This document shows positions 58,645 through 64,000 of a stretch of 64,000 nucleotides of DNA, in pieces. Source of the stretch: Streptomyces fructofermentans (GTDB lineage: Bacteria; Actinomycetota; Actinomycetes; Streptomycetales; Streptomycetaceae). Both the position numbers and the translations under genes were made by a program. How positions within the stretch are numbered: the first letter of the stretch is position 1; every line of letters starts with the position of its first letter. The notes beneath the pieces were generated by a model. The model was given only the letters and a program-made list of their open reading frames with translations. It made no database searches and was not told the origin of the DNA. Where the stretch lies: positions 75,475-139,474 of the forward strand of contig NZ_BMWD01000007.1 of NCBI RefSeq assembly GCF_014651055.1, given 5' to 3'.

Positions 58645-60077
58645 ACCCGGTTCGCGCCCGGCGGGTCACGCTCGCCGCCGGCATCGTCGGAGCCGTCCTG
58701 GTGGCCCTCGACGGGACCGTCCTGACGGTCGCCCAACCCGCCCTGCGCAGGGACTTCGACGCCTCGTTCGTCCAGGTGCAGTGGACCACCACCGGCTACC
58801 TCATCGCCGTGGCGAGCCTGCTCGTCCTCTCCGGGCGCCTCGGCGACCGCTACGGCCACAGCCGCGTGTTCGCGCTCGGCGTCCTCGGCTTCGGCCTCAC
58901 CTCGGCGGCGGTCGGACTCGCCCCGGACATCGGCTGGGCCGTCGCGCTGCGCGTCGTCCAGGGAGTCTTCGGCGCACTGATGCAGCCGGCCACCCTGGGC
59001 ATGCTGCGCGCCGCCTATCCGCCCGACAGGCTCGGCATGCCGATCGCCCTGCGCACCAGCGCCATCGGCGCCGCGGCCGCACTCGGCCCGCTCCTCGGCG
59101 GCGTGCTCGTCGCGGAGTTCGGCTGGCGGTCGGTCTTCTACGTGAACGTCGTCCCCGCCCTCGCGGCGGGTGCGTTCGTCCTCTCGGCGCGCCTGCCGTC
59201 CCGGACCACTGACGTGCGCCTCGACCTGCCGGGCGCCGGCCTGCTGGCCGTGACCCTGGTGTGCCTGGTCCACACGCTCGTCGCGCTCCCGGAATACGGC
59301 GTCACGGCGGCCTCCGTACTCGGACTCCTCGCCGCGACCGGCGCCTGCTGGGCCTTCGTCCGCCATGAGCGCCGTACGGCCGAACCGCTCGTCCCGCCGG
59401 GCGTGTTCCGCTCGACCGTGCTCACCTCCGCCCTCGGCACGCTGGTGGCGGTGTCGGCCGCGCTGTTCGGGACGCTGTTCCTCATCACGTACTACCTCCA
59501 GGACGTCCTGGGCCTGAACCCGCTGCACGGCAGCCTGCACGCGCTGCCGCTCGCCGTGGCGATGGTGGCCGGCGCGCCCGTGTGCGCCGTACTGCTCCGC
59601 CGGTACGGCCCGCGCGGGACCGTCACGACCGGGGCGCTCCTCGTCGCGCTCGCCGTGCTGCTGATGTCCCGCCTCGGCCCGGCGTCCGGCCCGGTGGGGA
59701 TCGGAGGCTGCTTCCTCCTGCTGGGCGCCGGATTCGTCGCCGTCATGGTCACCGCGACGGCCGTCCTCGTACGGGAGGCGCCCGTGGAGTCGGCGGGAGT
59801 CACCGGAGGGCTCCAGCAGACCGCCATGAACGTGGGCCCGATGCTCGGGGTGGCCGTCGCGACGACCCTGGCCTCGTCCGACGGTTCGCGGAGGGCCGCC
59901 GCGCTGGTGGTCCTGGCCGTCGCGGCCCTGCTCGGGGCGCTGCTGGGCCGCCGGCTTCCCGCGAGGGGAAGCAGCGGGGGAGGAAGCGCCGGCGGCGGTG
60001 CCGGACGGGACCCGAGGCGGGGGAGCGCGGCCGGGGACCCCCACCGCGGTTCCGGTGCGCCCGCAGGACGCGGCTGA
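58641..60077 (+). CDS. DHA2-family MFS drug efflux transporter
   Basis: A 478-residue, 14-helix proton-driven exporter. Motif D-like LVALDGTVLTVAQPAL is in helix 1, motif A is GRLGDRYGHSRVFALG and motif C-like GPLLGGVLVAEFGWRSVFYV is in helix 5, all typical of DHA2 multidrug pumps. The last 45 residues are a Gly/Arg-rich disordered tail. It overlaps the TetR gene and is probably induced by its own substrate. Confidence 0.94.
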   Translation: MNPVRARRVTLAAGIVGAVLVALDGTVLTVAQPALRRDFDASFVQVQWTTTGYLIAVASLLVLSGRLGDRYGHSRVFALGVLGFGLTSAAVGLAPDIGWAVALRVVQGVFGALMQPATLGMLRAAYPPDRLGMPIALRTSAIGAAAALGPLLGGVLVAEFGWRSVFYVNVVPALAAGAFVLSARLPSRTTDVRLDLPGAGLLAVTLVCLVHTLVALPEYGVTAASVLGLLAATGACWAFVRHERRTAEPLVPPGVFRSTVLTSALGTLVAVSAALFGTLFLITYYLQDVLGLNPLHGSLHALPLAVAMVAGAPVCAVLLRRYGPRGTVTTGALLVALAVLLMSRLGPASGPVGIGGCFLLLGAGFVAVMVTATAVLVREAPVESAGVTGGLQQTAMNVGPMLGVAVATTLASSDGSRRAAALVVLAVAALLGALLGRRLPARGSSGGGSAGGGAGRDPRRGSAAGDPHRGSGAPAGRG

Positions 60078-60134
60078 CGCCCGGCCCGCGGCGTGCCGCG
60101 CCCCGGGTGCGGGGCCCGGCGGAACCCGGAACGG

Positions 60135-61439
60135 TCAGGCCCTGACCTGGATCAACGCGTGCGTCCCGCTCGTCCGCCACGCCGCCCCCGAACCCGCCGG
60201 GTCCTCGGCCGCCTCGGCGTGCAGGCGCTCCAGGGTCCCGGCCGGGAGTCCGGTCACGACGTCGCACTTCAGGGTCCGCAGCGCTGCGACCGGACCCGGG
60301 AAGTACGCGGTCACCTCGTCGAACGCGATCGTGGCGGGCCAGTGCCGATCGCCCACCAGACGACGGTAGTTGAGGTCACCCTTCATGATCGTCAGGGTGG
60401 CCGACGCGAAGTCGTCGCGGAGGTCGGCCGGCATCAGCCCGTAGCCGTGCGGCGCGCAGGAGAAGGGGTGCGCCCGCAGGACGAGCCGTCCCGCGCGCAG
60501 GGCCTGCCGCAGCCGCGCGCCCACCCGCGCCGCGGGCTCCGCCGCCCCGCTCAGCCGGTCGAGGCAGGCGAGGACGTCGGCGGTGGTCGCGTCGGAGACG
60601 TAGTAGGGGTACGGCTTGAGGTGCAGGACGACCGTGTCCGCCCGGCCCGAGCCCAGGAGGTGGTCGGCGAGCACGAGGTCGGGCAGCAGCTCGGGGCCCG
60701 CGTTGTCGGCGACGAGGCAGACCGTGCCGGGCGGTCCCGCGTCCAGGACGCCCCACAGCGCGGCCGAGTCGTCGACGACGAGCCCCGGAACCCGCTCGGC
60801 GAGTCCGCCCGACCCCGTGGACATCCGGAAACCGAGGTCCGCGCGGTTGCCCCAGAGCGAGGACAGGAGCAGGGTCCGGTCCCGCTCCGCGGCGGGCAGC
60901 CCGGGGAGCCGGTCGAGGGCCGACAGCTCGTCGTCGACCTTCGTACTCGTGAGTTCGGCCTCCTTGAACGGGGCGAAGGGGTCGATGCCCTGCCACGGCC
61001 CGGGCCCGAAGTGGCCGAGGGCGGCCAGCAGCCGCCGGTAGAAGTAGCTCTCGGCCCACAGGAACGGCACGTCCGCCCAGGGCCGCCCGTAGTGGGGCTC
61101 GTCCCGCCAGCGCTCGGCGCCCGGCTCGTCGTCGGCCAACCGCTCGACGACGCCCTCGGTGATCTCCTCCAGGAGCGCGTCCAGCGCGCGCTGAAGAGCC
61201 GGAGGATACGGAACGGCCCGCCGTACGCGCTCGATGAGGGCCGGGTGCCGTTCGTCCAGCACGCTCCGGGCGAACGAGCCCGGGGTACCTACCACGACGG
61301 GCGCGGACCCGTGCGCGGAGTCGGTGCCGTCCGCGCTCTCTGCGCTGCCGGCGCTTTCGGCGGAATCGGCACGCGCCGTACGGGCGGCGGCGGTGCCGGT
61401 GCTGTCGGAATGACCGGAGCGGGAGCTGGGGCGCGTCAT
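60135..61439 (-). CDS. ARMT1-family damage-control phosphatase (DUF89)
   Basis: A 434-residue protein of the DUF89/ARMT1 family, metal-dependent phosphatases that remove damaged or excess phosphometabolites. Family markers are the metal-site VADNAGPELLPDLVLADHLL, the preceding LLSSLWGNRADLGFR, KPYPYYVSDATTADVL and the terminal KGDLNYRRLVGDRHWPA. The first 50 residues are a Ser/Ala/Asp-rich low-complexity extension. The substrate in bacteria is uncertain. Confidence 0.9.
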   Translation of the reverse strand: MTRPSSRSGHSDSTGTAAARTARADSAESAGSAESADGTDSAHGSAPVVVGTPGSFARSVLDERHPALIERVRRAVPYPPALQRALDALLEEITEGVVERLADDEPGAERWRDEPHYGRPWADVPFLWAESYFYRRLLAALGHFGPGPWQGIDPFAPFKEAELTSTKVDDELSALDRLPGLPAAERDRTLLLSSLWGNRADLGFRMSTGSGGLAERVPGLVVDDSAALWGVLDAGPPGTVCLVADNAGPELLPDLVLADHLLGSGRADTVVLHLKPYPYYVSDATTADVLACLDRLSGAAEPAARVGARLRQALRAGRLVLRAHPFSCAPHGYGLMPADLRDDFASATLTIMKGDLNYRRLVGDRHWPATIAFDEVTAYFPGPVAALRTLKCDVVTGLPAGTLERLHAEAAEDPAGSGAAWRTSGTHALIQVRA

Positions 61440-61634
61440 GCCCTCAGTAAACCGCCCGCCCCGGCCGTACCGTGACCGTGTCGCACACCAGCCGCCCCGC
61501 TTCGCCCCGACGACCCGGGACCGCGCCCCGTACGCCGGTCGCGCTCCGCCCCGCAGCCCGCCCGCCGACCCGCCGGGGCGCTCCCGCTCCTCGGCGCCGC
61601 ACGGTCCCCTCGTCAACCGCCGGAAGGAACAGCC

Positions 61635-62657
61635 GTGAACCACCCGACCGCCCCGCCGCTCCCGCGCACACTCCTCGCGATGTCCGCGCAGATCCACGGC
61701 ATGCTCCGGACCGACCCCGCGTTCGACCGGCTGACGGAGGTCGCCACGGTCGACCCGGACCTGCTGGTCACCGACTTCGACTCGGCCGAGGCGGCCGTGC
61801 TCGCCGGAACGGAGGTCCTCTTCACCCACTGGGGCGCGCCGCGCCTGACCGAGGACGCCCTGCGGCGCATGCCCGGGCTGCGCGCGGTCGTGCACGCGGC
61901 CGGCTCCGTCAAGGCCCATGTCACCGACGCCGTGTGGCAGCGCGGCATCACCGTGTCCTCGGCCGCCGCGGCGAACGCCCTGCCCGTGGCGGAGTTCACC
62001 CTCGCCGCGATCCTCTTCGCCAACAAGCGGGTCCTCGACGTCGCGCACACCTACCGCACCGAGCGCGCGCCGATCGACCTCCTCACGTTCTACGGCGGAT
62101 ACGGCAACCACCGCCGCACCGTGGGCGTCGTGGGCGCCTCGCGCGTGGGCCGCCGGGTGATCGAGCTGCTCCGCCCGTTCGACCTGGACGTCCTGGTCCA
62201 CGACCCGTTCCTGGCACCGAAGGACGCGGAGGCGCTCGGTGCGGAGCCCGCGGGGCTCGACGACCTGGCGCGGCGCAGTCACGTCGTGTCCGTCCACGCA
62301 CCCGAACTGCCGGAGACCCGGCACATGTTCGACGACCGCCGGCTCGCGCTCATGCGGGACGGCGCGACGCTCGTCAACACCGCGCGCGGCTCTCTCGTCG
62401 ACACCGGCGCGCTCACCCGTGAACTGGTGTCCGGTCGCCTCCACGCGGTCCTCGACGTCACGGACCCCGACGTCCTGCCCCCGGACTCACCGCTCCACGA
62501 CCTGCCCAACGTGCTGCTCACCCCGCACATCGCCGGCTCGCTCGGCAACGAACTGGGCCGTATGACCGCGTGGGCGATCGACGAGGTCGACCGCTACGCG
62601 CGCGGACTGCCCTTCGCCCACCCGGTCGGACCGGACGAACTCTCCCGACTGGCCTGA
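61635..62657 (+). CDS. D-isomer-specific 2-hydroxyacid dehydrogenase
   Basis: A 340-residue NAD-dependent dehydrogenase. The Rossmann loop is VGVVGASRVGRRVIELL, the catalytic arginine lies in LVNTARGSLVDTGAL, and the catalytic histidine in PNVLLTPHIAGSLGNE. The usual acidic partner is here an Asp (LDVTDPDVLPPDSPL). It probably reduces a 2-keto acid or oxidises a D-2-hydroxy acid or phosphoglycerate-like substrate. The GTG at 61635 has a GGAAGGAAC site. Confidence 0.92.
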   Translation: MNHPTAPPLPRTLLAMSAQIHGMLRTDPAFDRLTEVATVDPDLLVTDFDSAEAAVLAGTEVLFTHWGAPRLTEDALRRMPGLRAVVHAAGSVKAHVTDAVWQRGITVSSAAAANALPVAEFTLAAILFANKRVLDVAHTYRTERAPIDLLTFYGGYGNHRRTVGVVGASRVGRRVIELLRPFDLDVLVHDPFLAPKDAEALGAEPAGLDDLARRSHVVSVHAPELPETRHMFDDRRLALMRDGATLVNTARGSLVDTGALTRELVSGRLHAVLDVTDPDVLPPDSPLHDLPNVLLTPHIAGSLGNELGRMTAWAIDEVDRYARGLPFAHPVGPDELSRLA

Positions 62658-62792
62658 GGGCGGGTACCGGGTTGCCGCGGACGGACGGCAGGGGCGTCCA
62701 GGTCCTGATCGCGGCCGTCCCGGACGGATCTCGACCCCGGCGGCCCGGGAGGCCGTGCCGGTCCCGGCACGTGGTCGGGCGGGGCGGGGGGA

Positions 62793-64000
62793 TCAGCCCC
62801 AACTCTGCGAGTACTGGCTGCGATAGCGCTTGCGCCCGCGCTCCGAGCGGATGCGCAGGGCCACCAGCGCCAGCATGCTTCCCGCGATCAGGAACAGTCC
62901 CGGGCCGAGGTTCTTGTACTCGGCGACCTTGTCCAACGCGATGGTGACAGCGTCGGCGCGCTCCTCGGGAACGGTCTCCACCGAGCCCATCGCGCCGGGC
63001 AGGACGGCGCCACCGGGCTCCGCCGAGGACGAACCGGGCGGCACGGCACCGCCGTTGTCGGTGCTGCCCGCGCCGCCGCCACCGGCCGCCGGGGCGGAGG
63101 GCGTCGACCGGCCGGCCGAGGCGGGGTCAGCCGCCAGTTTCACTCCGAGCGTGTCCAGCGCCCGGGTCACCGGCTGGAAGAACGTCGTACCGCCCTTGGC
63201 GCAGTCGCCGCTGCCGCCCGAGGTGACGCCCAGGGCCAGTCCGTCGGCGAACATCGGGCCGCCGCTGTCGCCGGGCTCCGCGCACACCGTCGTCTCGATG
63301 AGCCCGGTGACGGTGCCCTGCGGGTAGTTCACCGTGGCGTTGAGTCCGGTCACGTCACCCGACTGCAGACCGGTCGTGCTGCCGCTGCGGAAGACCCGCT
63401 GGCCGACGGCGGGGTCCGCCGCGCCGGTGATCCGTACGCCCTGGCCGTTGCCGACGGCCACGATGTCGGCTCCCTTGAGCGCGGTCCCCGCGTCGTAGCG
63501 CACGAGCGAGAAGTCGCCGCCCGGGAACGAGCCCGAGACGGTGGCCCCCACCTGCCGTTCGCCCTGCTGGTCCGAGAACCACGTCGTGCCCACGGGGCCG
63601 CAGTGGCCCGCCGTCAGAATGAAGTCGGCCTGTCCGTTCGTCACGTTGAACCCGGCGGAGCACCGGCCGGAGCCCGCGAACATCGCGTCGGCCCCGTTCA
63701 GCCGGGGGGTGAACGTGCCGTCGACGCGCTCCATGCGCACCGTGGCGCCGATGCTCTTTGCCACCTCCGCCATCCGGTTCCACTCGGTGGCGGAGACAGT
63801 GCTGTCGGCGCGGACCACCACCTGGTTGGAGGTGTAGTCCATGGCCCACGAGGTGCCCGCCACACGGGGGGCGTCCTTGAGCGACTCGGTGGCCGAACGG
63901 AGGTCCCGCATCGTGTACTTCACGACCTTGGCGACCGCTCCGGCGTCGCGGACCTCGGCCGCGGCCTTCTCGTCGGTGACCGCGACCACGGGACGCCCCT
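62793..64000 (-). CDS. Membrane-anchored S1-family serine protease (5' end outside window)
   Basis: At least 400 residues; the N-terminus lies beyond the right edge. The order is: end of a propeptide (about 90 residues, VVRADSTVSATEWNRMAEVA), then a streptogrisin/alpha-lytic-type chymotrypsin domain with His in LTAGHCGPV, Asp in GGDFSLVRYD and Ser in EPGDSGGPMFADG. A Ser/Pro/Gly-rich linker follows, then a C-terminal membrane helix (LFLIAGSMLALVALRI) and a basic tail. The protease is thus secreted but held at the membrane, unlike free streptogrisins. Confidence 0.92.
   Translation of the reverse strand, partial: GRPVVAVTDEKAAAEVRDAGAVAKVVKYTMRDLRSATESLKDAPRVAGTSWAMDYTSNQVVVRADSTVSATEWNRMAEVAKSIGATVRMERVDGTFTPRLNGADAMFAGSGRCSAGFNVTNGQADFILTAGHCGPVGTTWFSDQQGERQVGATVSGSFPGGDFSLVRYDAGTALKGADIVAVGNGQGVRITGAADPAVGQRVFRSGSTTGLQSGDVTGLNATVNYPQGTVTGLIETTVCAEPGDSGGPMFADGLALGVTSGGSGDCAKGGTTFFQPVTRALDTLGVKLAADPASAGRSTPSAPAAGGGGAGSTDNGGAVPPGSSSAEPGGAVLPGAMGSVETVPEERADAVTIALDKVAEYKNLGPGLFLIAGSMLALVALRIRSERGRKRYRSQYSQSWG

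Overview
The window is high-G+C actinobacterial chromosome, almost certainly from Streptomyces. The evidence is strong GC bias at third codon positions, many GTG starts, and several Streptomyces-typical families: a DUF397/XRE pair, a PF04672 methyltransferase, spore-associated protein A-like and DUF6204/DUF6510 proteins, mycothiol-dependent DinB-like enzymes, HATPase/STAS sigma regulators and an initiator tRNA. It holds about 65 protein genes and one tRNA. I see no rRNA, CRISPR array or intact insertion sequence. Most of it reads as ordinary accessory or semi-conserved chromosome built from short operons.

Layout. 0-8 kb: an FdhF/YdeP molybdoenzyme diverges from a dye-decolorizing peroxidase plus encapsulin operon (a protein nanocompartment with its cargo), followed by a DUF1345 membrane protein and a Tat-exported GH127 enzyme with three lectin repeats. 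8-16 kb: an SRPBCC protein, a TMEM175-type channel, a barstar-domain protein, a degraded stretch with a long hairpin, a class I amidotransferase, a HEAT-like protein, and the DUF397/XRE regulator pair next to a DUF574 methyltransferase. 16.6 kb: tRNA-fMet, then a voltage-gated-type channel with an unusual filter. 18-21 kb: a WapI-like immunity protein and a three-gene sulfite-oxidase-like, flavin reductase and DUF6510 operon. 21-28 kb: a haloperoxidase-type hydrolase, a divergent STAS/anti-sigma kinase pair, an aldo/keto reductase diverging from a LysR regulator across nested palindromes, and a SnoaL-like protein.

28-37 kb: a beta-helix protein, a TPR regulator coupled to a polyprenyl synthase behind a TGTATAC-box promoter, a TetR gene sharing an operator motif with a zinc-ribbon/OB-fold gene, and membrane proteins. 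37-44 kb: MurR/RpiR regulator, GNAT, RNase H, MT0933-type antitoxin, HSL-type esterase, AlkZ-like DNA glycosylase, DinB protein and a secreted His/Trp/Lys-rich protein. 44-50 kb: HATPase kinase, SigK-type sigma with its anti-sigma factor, SapA-like secreted protein, and a GntR/ABC-transporter operon. 50-64 kb: DUF1963 protein, secreted protein, HEAT-repeat protein preceded by a degenerate Eis-like acetyltransferase, GNAT, WYL regulator, a GntR/membrane operon with two operators exactly 40 bp apart, a TetR/MFS operon, an ARMT1-type phosphatase, a hydroxyacid dehydrogenase, and a membrane-anchored S1 protease cut by the window edge.

No single locus is clearly a new multi-gene system. The strongest leads are the secreted His/Trp/Lys-rich protein (43.7-44.1 kb), several regulators whose operators can be read directly from the sequence, the orphan immunity-type proteins, the sodium-channel homologue with a rewritten filter, and the 23-bp hairpin at 10.6 kb inside a decayed region.
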